DNA of 64,000 nucleotides from an uncultured Lachnospiraceae bacterium (GCA_900315945.1 ONAZ01000003.1:186514-250513), one strand, 5' to 3'; shown: positions 7,093 through 16,384, numbered from the stretch's first letter. Notes: generated by a model from the letters alone, not told the origin. Made by a program: numbers and translations.

Positions 7093-10000
7093 CTATTCAT
7101 CTAAGTCATTTTCAATAAGATTAACAGATACAAGAGTAGAAACACCCTTTTCTTGCATTGTTATACCATATAATCTATCAGCAGCATTCATTGTACCTCT
7201 TCTATGTGTAATAATGATAAACTGCGTATTCTTAGTAAGCTTATGTAAATATTTTGCAAAACGACCAACATTAGAATCATCAAGTGCCGCTTCAATCTCA
7301 TCAAGGAGACAGAAAGGCGAAGGCTTTAGATTCTGAATAGCGAATAATAGTGCAATTGCAGTAAGGGATTTCTCACCACCGGATAATTGCATCATATTCT
7401 GTAACTTCTTTCCTGGTGGTTGAGCAATAATCTTAATACCAGTTTCTAAGATATCTTCACCTTCCATAAGTTCAAGAGTACCTTTACCACCACCAAATAA
7501 TTCCTTAAATGCTTTATTAAACTCAACCTGAATATCTGCAAATCCTTTTGTAAATTGCTCTTTCATTCCCTGGTCTAATTCATCAATGATTCTAACAAGA
7601 TCTTCTTCAGCTTCAACCAAATCATCATGCTGACCCTTAAGGAAATTATATCTTTCGCTAACTTCTTTATATTCTTCTATGGCATTAACATTAACATTTC
7701 CCATAGAACGAATATCATCTTTTATAGACTTAATAGATGATTTAATCTCAGATAGATTACTAAGGGATTCATCACGAAGAGACATAGCATTATGCTTTGT
7801 AAGCTCATATTCATCCCACATATAATTATTCTGATATTCAAGAGTCTCAGTTAGCTTCTCTCTTTGTGATTCAAGCTTTACTAATTCTTTATCAATATTA
7901 GCAAGTCTGTCTGAAACATCTTTAATCTTATCGAAGAAAGATTTGTGTTCCTTATTCATAGACTCTTTCTTAGCTGTCTGTTCTTTTAATTCTTCCTCAA
8001 GCTTGGCAAAGTCTTTATCTGCAGAACCAATTGTAGCTTTGATATCATCAATATCCTTTTGCTTTTGCTTTGCTTCTTCTAAAGCATTCTTTGTCTGTTC
8101 ATCAAGAGAAACAAGATCATTATTACATTTCTCAATATCAACCTCAAGTCTATTAATATTCTCATCTACAAAGCCAACTTTTTGTCTCGCATTAGCTTCT
8201 TCGATCTGAGCTTCAGATAAATTACGAGTAGCAGAAGTTTCCATATATGTCTGCTCATCTAACTTTTCCTGAAGTTCTTTAATATTATTATTAAGCTCTT
8301 CTTCTTTAGCAATAGACTCTTCTAATTCTTTTGCAATTTCCTTCTTTTCTGCTTCAATGCTTGTTATTTCATTTTCAATTTCATCATTTTCATTTTGAAG
8401 AGAATCATATGCTTTCTTCGCCTGATTCTTAAGATCATTAACTCTATCAAGATTAATCTTAGCTGTATTTAATCTAATAGAAGCTTCATTAATACTATCC
8501 TGATGTTCATTAATATCATCTTTTAATAATGCACGAGCAGTATCTAATTCTTCAATACGCTTCTTACTTTCAGAAATCTTATCCTTAATAGATACTAATT
8601 CTTTCTCTAATTCTTCGATTTCTCGATTTCTTCCAATTAGATTAGAATTATTCTTAAAGTGTCCACCAGAAATAGCTCCACCAGGACTTAGATATTCTCC
8701 TTCTAGAGTAACAATATGAAGAGAATAATTGTTATTCTTAGCAACTTTAATTGCATTATCAATAGAATCTACAACAACAACTCTACCAAGGAGATATGAT
8801 ACAACATCATCATACTTCTTATCACTTTTAACTAAAGTATTAGCAAGGCCTATGACACCCTTTTCTTTAAGACAATCCTCTGACTTAAGTCCTCTTCCTT
8901 TAACAGAGGTAAGAGGTAGAAATGTTGCTCTACCAAATCTATTCTTTTTAAGAAATTCAACCATTTCCTTAGCAGACTCTTCATCTTTTGTTACTATATT
9001 TTGAATATTTCCACCAAGTGCAGTCTCAATAGCAATCTCGTATTTCTTATCAGTTGATATGATGTCGGATACAACTCCAATAATGCCTTTATTATTGTCT
9101 CTTTGTTCCATTACCTTCTTAATAGAATTATTATATCCGTCGTATCTTTCAGAAATATTCTTAAGATATTCAAGCTTTGATTCCTTCTTATTGAATACAG
9201 CATTAAGTTCATCAAGCTTATTAAATTCTTCTTTTTTCTTAAGGACAAAATTTGCATCCTTTGTCTTTAATTCTTTTTCAACATCCTGTAATTCTAATAA
9301 GCTTTTATTTGCTTCTTCATATTCCTTCTCACACTTACCTAATTGTTCTTCTAAGTCACTATCTTGTGTCTTTCTAGTAACAATCCTTTGAGTAAGTTCA
9401 GCTTTTCTAATATTAGTCTGCTCAAATAATGTCTTATTTCTTTGCTCCTTCGACTTAATATTAGCTCTTGTTTCAAGAAGCTTCATTATATCATTTTTAT
9501 CTTTTTCAATGCCTTCATTACAAGACTTAATTACTTCTTCTAGGTTGTTATAATATTCTTTTACAGAAGTAAGTCTCTTAACGCCTTCTTCTAGTAATTT
9601 ATCAAGCTCTATCTTATCCTCAAGATATTTATCACGTTCACTAGTCTTATTCTTTAAATCTTCCTTAATCTCATCGCGTCTAGAATCAACATTTTCAGAA
9701 AGCTTATTGGCAGAATTAATCTGTTCTTCTAATATTCCAATTTGCTTTTCTAGATTGCCCTTAATCTGACTATTATTACTTTGCTTATTACGAATCTCTT
9801 CAATTGTTTCTTCGCACTCTCTAATAGCTTCCTCAATAGATGCGTATTGATTCTTAATATTCTCTTCTTCAGTTACAGCATCCTTCTTATCATCTTCTGC
9901 AATTTTAGCATTCTTTTCTAATTTGCTAAGCTCTGCATCAATTCTATCAATCTCAAGAAGGAACATATTAACATCTAATTTCTTAAGTTCATCTTTTTTC

Positions 10001-10650
10001 TTTAAATACTCTTTTGCTGTCTCTGATTGCTTCTCTAAAGGTCCAACCTGACGTTCAAGTTCAGATAGAATATCATTAACTCTAACAAGATTCTCTCTTT
10101 CAGTATCAAGTTGTTTACAAGCAGCAATTTTACGTTTCTTGTATTTTACAATACCTACTGCTTCATCAAACAATTCTCTTTTCTCTTCAGGTTTACCAGA
10201 TAGAATCTTCTCAATCTGTCCCTGTCCAATTATAGAGTATCCTTCTTTACCAATACCAGTATCATAGAAAAGTTCATTTACATCCTTAAGACGACAAGGT
10301 GTACCATTAAGAAGATATTCGCTCTCTCCCGAACGATAAACTCGTCTTGCAATAGTAACTTCTTCATAGTCAACAGGAAGTAAATGATCAGAATTATCCA
10401 TTGTAATTGCAACATAGGCATAGCTTAGGGGCTTTCTGTTCTCTGTTCCAGCAAAAATAACATCCTGCATAGACGCACCACGAAGTTGCTTAGCAGATTG
10501 TTCTCCAAGGACCCATCTTACAGCATCCGAAACATTGGATTTTCCTGAACCATTAGGACCAACAATACCTGTTATACCATTATGAAAATCGAATTTCATC
10601 TTATGAGCAAATGACTTAAATCCATTCATCTCAATACTTTTTAAATACAT
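7093..10650 (-). CDS. smc: Chromosome segregation/condensin ATPase SMC
   Basis: 1185 residues, full length. The ABC-type head is split: Walker A GPNGSGKSN (about 32-40) at the N-terminus, and LSGGEKSLTAIALLFA signature with Walker B FCLLDEIEAALDD near the C-terminus. Two long coiled coils (about 170-500 and 670-1010) flank the hinge (about 515-650, with GIIGVVSDIIS and GRATFLPL). SMC loads at the origin with ScpAB and aligns chromosome arms. The scpAB genes are not in this window. The start overlaps the end of rnc by 10 bases, indicating translational coupling. Confidence 0.98.
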   Translation of the reverse strand: MYLKSIEMNGFKSFAHKMKFDFHNGITGIVGPNGSGKSNVSDAVRWVLGEQSAKQLRGASMQDVIFAGTENRKPLSYAYVAITMDNSDHLLPVDYEEVTIARRVYRSGESEYLLNGTPCRLKDVNELFYDTGIGKEGYSIIGQGQIEKILSGKPEEKRELFDEAVGIVKYKKRKIAACKQLDTERENLVRVNDILSELERQVGPLEKQSETAKEYLKKKDELKKLDVNMFLLEIDRIDAELSKLEKNAKIAEDDKKDAVTEEENIKNQYASIEEAIRECEETIEEIRNKQSNNSQIKGNLEKQIGILEEQINSANKLSENVDSRRDEIKEDLKNKTSERDKYLEDKIELDKLLEEGVKRLTSVKEYYNNLEEVIKSCNEGIEKDKNDIMKLLETRANIKSKEQRNKTLFEQTNIRKAELTQRIVTRKTQDSDLEEQLGKCEKEYEEANKSLLELQDVEKELKTKDANFVLKKKEEFNKLDELNAVFNKKESKLEYLKNISERYDGYNNSIKKVMEQRDNNKGIIGVVSDIISTDKKYEIAIETALGGNIQNIVTKDEESAKEMVEFLKKNRFGRATFLPLTSVKGRGLKSEDCLKEKGVIGLANTLVKSDKKYDDVVSYLLGRVVVVDSIDNAIKVAKNNNYSLHIVTLEGEYLSPGGAISGGHFKNNSNLIGRNREIEELEKELVSIKDKISESKKRIEELDTARALLKDDINEHQDSINEASIRLNTAKINLDRVNDLKNQAKKAYDSLQNENDEIENEITSIEAEKKEIAKELEESIAKEEELNNNIKELQEKLDEQTYMETSATRNLSEAQIEEANARQKVGFVDENINRLEVDIEKCNNDLVSLDEQTKNALEEAKQKQKDIDDIKATIGSADKDFAKLEEELKEQTAKKESMNKEHKSFFDKIKDVSDRLANIDKELVKLESQREKLTETLEYQNNYMWDEYELTKHNAMSLRDESLSNLSEIKSSIKSIKDDIRSMGNVNVNAIEEYKEVSERYNFLKGQHDDLVEAEEDLVRIIDELDQGMKEQFTKGFADIQVEFNKAFKELFGGGKGTLELMEGEDILETGIKIIAQPPGKKLQNMMQLSGGEKSLTAIALLFAIQNLKPSPFCLLDEIEAALDDSNVGRFAKYLHKLTKNTQFIIITHRRGTMNAADRLYGITMQEKGVSTLVSVNLIENDLDE

Positions 10651-11336
10651 ATATTTCCCTCTTTTATATTAAGTAATGCTTGATATGCAGCTTCCTGCTC
10701 CGCAGCCTTTTTTGTATGACCACTGCCAGAACCTAGGACTTTATCATGATAAGTTACGATACTTTCAAATGTCTTATTATGGGCAGGTCCTTCTTCTGAT
10801 ACAAGCTTATACTCCACATTTCCGTCATGCTTTGCCTGAACAACCTCTTGAAGATTAGTTTTACAATCATGAAATAATTTCTTCTCATCAATATCTGTAA
10901 GAATATATTTCATAATGAAATCAGAGGCACAATCCATACCTCCATCAAGATAAATTGCTCCAATTAATGCTTCCATTGCATCACTAAGAATTGACTTCCT
11001 CTCTCTACCGCCACATTTATCCTCTCCATGTGCAAGGAAAATGTATTTACCAAGATTAATATCTTTGGTGCAGTAAGCAAGAGTAGGCTCACATACAAGA
11101 CTAGCTCTTAATTTAGTCAAATCTCCTTCTGAATACTCAGGATAATTCAAATACAAAAACCTACTAGTTACAATCTCTAGTACAGCATCTCCAAGAAACT
11201 CTAAGCGCTCATTGTCATTAAGCTTACCCATATGCATTTCATTTGCATAGGAGCTATGTGTTAAAGCTTTAACAATAAGGCTTTTGTCTTTGAATTTATA
11301 ACCAATTACTGATTGCAATTCTTCAACACTCGCCAT
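10641..11336 (-). CDS. rnc: Ribonuclease III
   Basis: 231 residues. It cleaves double-stranded RNA in rRNA processing and antisense regulation. The signature NERLEFLGDAVLEIV (about 41-55) carries the metal-binding acidic residues, with the second acidic cluster in SDAMEALIGAIYLDGG (about 118-133). A C-terminal double-stranded RNA-binding domain spans about 158-228 (NLQEVVQAKHDG through AEQEAAYQALL). The ribosome binding site AAGGGG precedes the ATG. It is the first gene after the acpP terminator and heads rnc-smc-ftsY(-ilvA). Confidence 0.97.
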   Translation of the reverse strand: MASVEELQSVIGYKFKDKSLIVKALTHSSYANEMHMGKLNDNERLEFLGDAVLEIVTSRFLYLNYPEYSEGDLTKLRASLVCEPTLAYCTKDINLGKYIFLAHGEDKCGGRERKSILSDAMEALIGAIYLDGGMDCASDFIMKYILTDIDEKKLFHDCKTNLQEVVQAKHDGNVEYKLVSEEGPAHNKTFESIVTYHDKVLGSGSGHTKKAAEQEAAYQALLNIKEGNICI

Positions 11337-11374
11337 TATTTCCCCTTTCTTATGAAATGTATGCTATAAACCAT

Positions 11375-11403
11375 GAAAAAGCCCTTATATAAATAAGGGC
11401 TTT
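11375..11403 (-). terminator. Terminator after acpP
   Basis: An 11-bp perfect stem AAAGCCCTTAT/ATAAGGGCTTT with a 4-base loop, followed by TTTC on the minus strand. It lies 24 bases past the acpP stop and before rnc. Confidence 0.8.
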
Positions 11404-11426
11404 ACCAATCTCTATTCATACATCGC

Positions 11427-11654
11427 TTATTTAGTAGCTTTGATTAATTCAACAGCATCACCAACTGTAACAATGGACTCAGCCTTCTCAGCATCAACTT
11501 CTATCTTAAGTTCATCCTCAATACCCATAATAATCTGGAATACATCAAGAGAATCAGCACCAAGATCATCAATAAATGTTGTCTCCATTGTAATTTCTGC
11601 CTCATCTACACTAAGTACATCAGCAATAACCTTTTTTAATACATCAAATTCCAT
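11427..11654 (-). CDS. acpP: Acyl carrier protein
   Basis: 75 residues, acidic four-helix bundle. Carries growing acyl chains in fatty acid synthesis. The 4'-phosphopantetheine attachment serine is Ser35 in GADSLD. The following helix DVFQIIMGIEDELKIEV is the recognition helix for partner enzymes. It lies 14 bases after plsX; the pair is a common Firmicutes arrangement, here without fapR or fabD. Confidence 0.97.
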   Translation of the reverse strand: MEFDVLKKVIADVLSVDEAEITMETTFIDDLGADSLDVFQIIMGIEDELKIEVDAEKAESIVTVGDAVELIKATK

Positions 11655-11668
11655 AACAAATCTCCTTT

Positions 11669-12691
11669 CTAGTCATTCTTAGGTGAATCATTAGCAATCG
11701 ATTCACGAACTTTATTTGCAATATCCTGCTCTTTAAAAGCAATACATTGAATAATGGAATTTTTAACCTCAATATTAGAAGCATTACCATGAGTTTTAAC
11801 AACAAGTCCTTCAAGACCCAGAAGTGGTGCACCGCCATATGTTGATGCATCAAATGATTTAAGAGTCTTCTTAAGAGCAGGTTTTGCTAGAAGCGCTCCT
11901 ATCTTACTCTTTGTTGTACTCATAAGTCCTTCTTTTATAACAGAAATAAGTGTACCTGCAAGTCCTTCATAAAGCTTTAATATAACATTTCCAACAAAAG
12001 CTTCACAAACAATCACATCGCATACACCTTCTGGAATCTCTCGTGATTCAACACTTCCTATAAAATTAATATCTGTACATTCCTTAAGAAGTGGGAAAGT
12101 TTCTTTAACAAGTGCATTACCCTTCTCTTCCTCAGCACCGATATTAACAATACCAACCTTTGGATTCTTAATTCCAACTACTTGTTCCATATACATAGCA
12201 CCAAGTCTTGCGAATTGAACAAGTTGGTCAGGTCTAGCATCAACATTTGCTCCACAATCAAGAAGAAGTGAAACTCCAGTCCTAGTAGGAATAAGAGGTG
12301 CAAATGGAGCCCTCTTAATGCCCTTAATTCTTCCAACAACAGTCTGTCCACCAACAAGAACAGCTCCAGAATTGCCTGCTGTAACAAAAGCATCAGCTTT
12401 TTTATCCTTTACAAGCTTCATTCCAACTACCATAGAAGAATCTTTCTTCTTCTTAATAGCATTAACTGGTGGCTCTGCCATCTCTATTTCTTCAGTCGCT
12501 TCTACAACTTCAATCTGTTCTTTGTTAAATGTATATTTTGATAATTCATTATTAATAGCATCTAACTTTCCAACAAGAAAGACTTTAATATCATCTCTTT
12601 CATTAACAGCATCAATAGCGCCTTGAACAATCATTCCTGGCGCATTGTCGCCTCCCATTGCATCTAGAGCAACTCTTGTAATATCACTCAT
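11669..12691 (-). CDS. plsX: Phosphate acyltransferase PlsX
   Basis: 340 residues from the ATG at 12691, which follows GGAGG by 5 bases. It converts acyl-ACP to acyl-phosphate, the donor for glycerol-3-phosphate acylation by PlsY. The N-terminus RVALDAMGGDNAPG is diagnostic, as are AVLVGGQTVVGRIKGIKRAP and STYGGAPLLGLEGLVVKTHG. An upstream in-frame extension of 34 residues is hydrophobic and unconserved and spans the promoter, so it was rejected. Co-transcribed with acpP from the promoter at 12728-12756. Confidence 0.97.
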   Translation of the reverse strand: MSDITRVALDAMGGDNAPGMIVQGAIDAVNERDDIKVFLVGKLDAINNELSKYTFNKEQIEVVEATEEIEMAEPPVNAIKKKKDSSMVVGMKLVKDKKADAFVTAGNSGAVLVGGQTVVGRIKGIKRAPFAPLIPTRTGVSLLLDCGANVDARPDQLVQFARLGAMYMEQVVGIKNPKVGIVNIGAEEEKGNALVKETFPLLKECTDINFIGSVESREIPEGVCDVIVCEAFVGNVILKLYEGLAGTLISVIKEGLMSTTKSKIGALLAKPALKKTLKSFDASTYGGAPLLGLEGLVVKTHGNASNIEVKNSIIQCIAFKEQDIANKVRESIANDSPKND

Positions 12692-12727
12692 TATTGCCTC
12701 CATATATAATATGATTTGACACAGAAA

Positions 12728-12756
12728 AATATACACTATATCGAATATAAAATCAA
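12728..12756 (-). promoter_or_regulatory. plsX-acpP promoter
   Basis: -35 TTGATT (12756-12751), 17-base spacer, -10 TATATT (12733-12728), about 30 bases ahead of the plsX start and just past the family B terminator. No FapR-type operator was recognised. Confidence 0.65.
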
Positions 12757-12791
12757 GATAAATGCAATATTCTTTACTAATAATACGACAC

Positions 12792-12836
12792 AAAAGAGCC
12801 TTTGCTTGACTTAAGAATGTCTACGCAAAGGCTCTT
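12792..12836 (-). terminator. rpmF terminator-like hairpin with family B core (copy B1)
   Basis: A 13-bp perfect stem AAAGAGCCTTTGC/GCAAAGGCTCTTT encloses TTGACTTAAGAATGTCTAC (on the plus strand). The tip GACTTAAGAATGTC recurs in three other intergenic hairpins at 58 and 61.9 kb whose stems are unrelated. On the minus strand the stem ends in CTCTTTTGTG, a modest U tract, about 30 bases after rpmF. Confidence 0.8.
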
Positions 12837-12866
12837 TATGTTAAAACACATTATTTTAATCTAATC

Positions 12867-13046
12867 TTAGTCTTGTGCAATAATCTCTTTTTTATTGTAA
12901 GAGCCACAATTCTTGCAAACTCTATGAGGAATCATAAGCTCACCACATTTACTACAAGGTACTAATGTTGGGGCAGTCATCTTCCAGTTTGCTCTTCTTC
13001 TATCTCTTCTTCCTTTAGAAGATTTGTTCTTTGGACAAATTGACAT
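12867..13046 (-). CDS. rpmF: 50S ribosomal protein L32 (zinc-ribbon form)
   Basis: 59 residues. The protein begins MSICPKNKSSKGRRDRRRAN, continues with WKMTAPTLVPC, and has two CxxC pairs (Cys31/34 and Cys44/47) that form a zinc ribbon, so it is the zinc-requiring version rather than the Cys-free paralogue. AAGGAGG precedes the ATG at 13046. It follows the YceD gene by 3 bases, the classical yceD-rpmF pair, and is ended by the hairpin at 12792-12836. Confidence 0.97.
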   Translation of the reverse strand: MSICPKNKSSKGRRDRRRANWKMTAPTLVPCSKCGELMIPHRVCKNCGSYNKKEIIAQD

Positions 13047-13049
13047 TTG

Positions 13050-13571
13050 TTACACCTCCTTAAATTCTTTAAAAACATCTTGGAATTTAGCCATTCTTGG
13101 ATCAATTACACTTTTTTCGCAATCACAAGGTGATGTGTTAAGATTTGCTCCACACTTAGGGCAGATACCTTTACAATCATTCTTACACAATACCTTAGAT
13201 GGCCAATCTACCAAGATTTCATCGAATAAAAGTCTATCAACATCAAGCTCACCTTCATTTATAAATGATATATCATCATCTTCATCTTTGATAACACCAT
13301 CATTTATCTTAAATGATTTGTCAATGGAAATATTAAATGATAAGTCCACATCCTCTAGACATCTATCACAAGGAATAACAACATCAAGACTAGTGTTACA
13401 GCTTATGTTAAGATGCTTAGCGTCAACGTTTACAACACTTAATTCGAATGGCTTATTATTTTTTATTGTAAAAAGGCTATGCTTATAATCAATATACTCA
13501 CTATCTACAGAACAATTGAATTTATCTTCCTTGTTCTTAGTTAATATTATCTTAGATATATCAATTATCAT
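13050..13571 (-). CDS. YceD/DUF177 family protein
   Basis: 173 residues. The family is nearly always encoded next to rpmF and has been linked to 23S rRNA accumulation. Visible are the central CDRCLEDVDLSF (about 111-122) and a C-terminal Cys-rich segment (KVLCKNDCKGICPKCGANLN, about 138-157) with six or more cysteines, probably metal-binding. It is the first gene of the operon driven by the consensus promoter at 13598-13626. The molecular activity is unknown. Confidence 0.88.
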   Translation of the reverse strand: MIIDISKIILTKNKEDKFNCSVDSEYIDYKHSLFTIKNNKPFELSVVNVDAKHLNISCNTSLDVVIPCDRCLEDVDLSFNISIDKSFKINDGVIKDEDDDISFINEGELDVDRLLFDEILVDWPSKVLCKNDCKGICPKCGANLNTSPCDCEKSVIDPRMAKFQDVFKEFKEV

Positions 13572-13597
13572 GGCATACTCCTATCCACACTTTGTCA

Positions 13598-13626
13598 ATT
13601 ATACATAGTAGAAAATACATTGTCAA
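13598..13626 (-). promoter_or_regulatory. Consensus sigma-A promoter of yceD-rpmF
   Basis: TTGACA (13626-13621), 17-base spacer, TATAAT (13603-13598): a perfect match to both hexamers at optimal spacing, 26 bases ahead of the gene start. Strong constitutive expression is expected. Confidence 0.85.
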
Positions 13627-13688
13627 TATATATTTGCAATTTATTAGTAATAAAACACACAAATTATTATATAGAGGCCAATAAACTA

Positions 13689-14627
13689 CTAATTATCATT
13701 TAATTCTCTAATATAATCTTCTAGAAGTTGATTATTAGCTGATGCAATGCTTGTATTTCTTCTATCAGTAATATCATACTTATTATTAATGTATTTGCCA
13801 ATATATGCAGTGGCTTTTACTGCTCCATATACATTAAGATGATCGCCACCATCTCTGGTATCTGTTGTATAATCAATCTTCAATTCATTATTAAGTAGAT
13901 TCAAATCAATATATTCAAGTCCCATATCACTTGCAACCTTACTAATAGAATTATGTTTTGCATAATTATAATTAGGTGGCGATGGTGCAGAATAAAGTAT
14001 AAGTTTAGCATTATTTTCAATGCACAACTCATTTATTTCATTGAGCGTTTTGATATTATCGCTCATAATATTATCTTCGTCATCACTTGGAATCATATAT
14101 TCTTTATTATCACAAGGGTCAATTGTATGGCTAATGGTAAATCCTTTATAATATCCTTTTCTAGTGTCTTGAAAAGGAACTTTCCAATTATCATGATACT
14201 TTGTTATAGGTAATAGGTCATATATAAATCGAGAAATAGAATTACTTGCTTCCTCTCCTCTATTGTCACTTCTATATAATGTATTTGTCTCAAGTAACAC
14301 TATCTTTGGTTTTTGACTATTTAAGATAGTCTTTAATGATTCCCTGACATCACTTACTTTTCCACCAATAAGACCAAAATTATATGCAGAATACCCATAA
14401 TCACGCCACCACTCAAGAGGCGAAATACTTGTATAGCTTTCACTATCACCAAGTATAATAATATCTAAAGTATATGGTTCTTCATTAGCAAGACGTGTAT
14501 TTATATCACTTTTCTTATCTAAAGTCTGATTCTTAAATAGATAATCAGGCGAAAACAAAAAACCTAATCCAATTAGTATCGCTAATAATATAAGAAAGAA
14601 AACTAAACCACTTATTACTTTCTTCAT
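13689..14627 (-). CDS. Membrane-anchored SGNH-hydrolase-like protein, partner of MBOAT acyltransferase
   Basis: 312 residues. One N-terminal membrane anchor (about 4-26) precedes an extracellular domain. LIILGDSESYTS places a GDS nucleophile at Ser62, and DGGDHLNVYG (259-268) supplies Asp262/His263, resembling the D-H motif of DltD/AlgJ/AlgX-type O-acetylation proteins. It lies 9 bases after the MBOAT gene. By analogy with AlgI-AlgJ and DltB-DltD pairs, it probably transfers an acyl group, delivered through MBOAT, to a surface polymer. The substrate is unknown. Paired function is inferred from context and motifs. Confidence 0.8.
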   Translation of the reverse strand: MKKVISGLVFFLILLAILIGLGFLFSPDYLFKNQTLDKKSDINTRLANEEPYTLDIIILGDSESYTSISPLEWWRDYGYSAYNFGLIGGKVSDVRESLKTILNSQKPKIVLLETNTLYRSDNRGEEASNSISRFIYDLLPITKYHDNWKVPFQDTRKGYYKGFTISHTIDPCDNKEYMIPSDDEDNIMSDNIKTLNEINELCIENNAKLILYSAPSPPNYNYAKHNSISKVASDMGLEYIDLNLLNNELKIDYTTDTRDGGDHLNVYGAVKATAYIGKYINNKYDITDRRNTSIASANNQLLEDYIRELNDN

Positions 14628-14636
14628 CTAACACCT

Positions 14637-16160
14637 CTAGAAATTTGCATAAATCAACTCAACAGATCTATAAGCCTCTCCATATGCACCAAAAACAACT
14701 ATCATAATAATAACAAAATAGTAAAGAGCCCATCTCTTAGGTCTTGATAGTTTAGGAATATCACTAAAAAAGCCTGGTCTTTTCTCAACAACAGCATCTA
14801 TAATAAATACAATAACTATTCCTAATAATGCAACTAATAAATCTTCTATTGAAAGGCCCATATCAATTAGCTTTCCGCTAAACAAACCACCTTCAAAATT
14901 AGAACTAAAAATATTAGAAAGCAGTTTTACAAATTGAGAAATACTTTCACAGTAAAATAACATCTCACCTATTACTATTATTATCCACGTCCTAATAAGC
15001 CTTATAGCATTAACTACAATTCCATCCTCCTTAAGGCGTACCTTCTTCCAGAACGCTTTTCCCGCAGGTTCAAATGCAATTTCAAGAACAAGAATAATAA
15101 AATAGTACATACCATAGGCAATATATGTAATCTTAGGACCATGCCAAAGCCCATTGATTAGCCATACAGGAAATAAAGCAATTGCAGACGTAACAATTTT
15201 AGTAAAATGCTTACCAATTTTCTTTTTTGCAAATTTATTCCATTTCTTAATTAGTCTCGATGTCGTCACTGGATAAAACACATAATTCTTAAGCCAAACA
15301 CCAAGAGTAATATGCCATCTTCTCCAGAATTCAGCAGCACTTTTGGCCATAAATGGTTGCCTAAAATTCTCGGGAAGCTTAATGTTAAATATTAATGCTG
15401 AACCAATAACAATATCTATTGTACCAGAAAACTCAGCATATAATTGAAGAGTTGTGAGTATGGCACATATTATAACAATCATGCCTTCATAATGAGGATC
15501 AGAAAGGTAGAAATAATTAATAACAGCATTTAGCCTGTCTGCTATTATCATTCTCTTAAAAAGCCCCCACCCAATTCTAATTAATCCAAGATTTAAACTC
15601 TGAGGACTTACTTTTTCACCTTCAAATAATTGTTCTCTAACATCACCATATCTACATATAGGACCTTCCATTAAAGTAGGAAAGAATAATATAAATAAAG
15701 ATAATTTCAAAATATTACGTTCTACACTAATTCTCTCCCAATATACGTCTAATATATAGCCAACAGCCTGTAATGTATAAAAAGATATTCCAATTGGAAC
15801 TGCGATATTTTGTAATGCAATATCAGTATTAAAAATATTTCCTATTAATTCAACAAAAAATCCAGTATATTTTAATCCCACTAAAATAGCTATAATAAGA
15901 CATATTCCAAGTAGCATTATGTATTTTAATGTACTATATTTATTTGTAGTTTGTCTTTTGATTTCTATGAATCTTGCCGAAAGATAAGCAATTATTATTG
16001 CAAGAATTGCCCAAATAATAAGCCATTTACTTATTAACGCAAAAAATACTATACTAGATATAAGTAATGTAATATATCTAAATTTCTTAGGAGTAATCTG
16101 ATATAGTATTATTACAATTGGCAAGAATACAACAAAATACACATTAGTATTATAAGCCAA
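14637..16160 (-). CDS. MBOAT family O-acyltransferase (AlgI/DltB-like)
   Basis: 507 residues with about ten or more membrane helices. Membrane-bound O-acyltransferases move activated acyl groups across the membrane. Family landmarks are FFPTLMEGPICRYGD (about 163-177), SAAEFWRRWHITLGVWLKNYVFYPV (about 270-300) and the catalytic histidine in WLINGLWHG (about 335-343). The start is a TTG at 16160 with AAGGA upstream at long spacing. The next ATG would cut into helices, so TTG is preferred. It is upstream of the SGNH protein. It could acetylate an exopolysaccharide or teichoic acid; no polymer genes are adjacent. Confidence 0.88.
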   Translation of the reverse strand: MAYNTNVYFVVFLPIVIILYQITPKKFRYITLLISSIVFFALISKWLIIWAILAIIIAYLSARFIEIKRQTTNKYSTLKYIMLLGICLIIAILVGLKYTGFFVELIGNIFNTDIALQNIAVPIGISFYTLQAVGYILDVYWERISVERNILKLSLFILFFPTLMEGPICRYGDVREQLFEGEKVSPQSLNLGLIRIGWGLFKRMIIADRLNAVINYFYLSDPHYEGMIVIICAILTTLQLYAEFSGTIDIVIGSALIFNIKLPENFRQPFMAKSAAEFWRRWHITLGVWLKNYVFYPVTTSRLIKKWNKFAKKKIGKHFTKIVTSAIALFPVWLINGLWHGPKITYIAYGMYYFIILVLEIAFEPAGKAFWKKVRLKEDGIVVNAIRLIRTWIIIVIGEMLFYCESISQFVKLLSNIFSSNFEGGLFSGKLIDMGLSIEDLLVALLGIVIVFIIDAVVEKRPGFFSDIPKLSRPKRWALYYFVIIMIVVFGAYGEAYRSVELIYANF

Positions 16161-16194
16161 AGTTTTATATTCCTTTATATATAGTACACAATTA

Positions 16195-16357
16195 AATAAT
16201 TTATCCCTTTCTCAACTGAACTCAGGTTCAATGTTTCGAAAGGGATAAATTATTATAATTGCTTAGTTACATTTAGAATAATAATATAAATAACTCTTTC
16301 TCAACTAAACCTTCGTTCAATGTTACGAAAGGGATAAATTATTATAATTGCTTAGTA
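16195..16357. repeat. Tandem duplication of family A elements (copies A2 and A3)
   Basis: A2 (16195-16254) has a 17-bp perfect stem AATAATTTATCCCTTTC/GAAAGGGATAAATTATT around TCAACTGAAC-TCAG-GTTCAATGTTTC. A3 (about 16297-16348) repeats the core with changes (TCAACTAAAC-CTTC-GTTCAATGTTAC). Its right arm and about 20 bases beyond (GAAAGGGATAAATTATTATA and ATTGCTTAGT) are identical to A2. The A3 left arm has degenerated, so its stem is short. Together they form a direct repeat of roughly 95 bases between ackA and the MBOAT gene. Confidence 0.8.
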
Positions 16358-16384
16358 TAATTTATAATAATCTTATAAATATAA

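Noticed and set aside
12692-12793. A 34-residue hydrophobic N-terminal extension of PlsX
   Set aside because: It spans the -10/-35 promoter boxes, is not conserved and lies upstream of a GGAGG-linked ATG.
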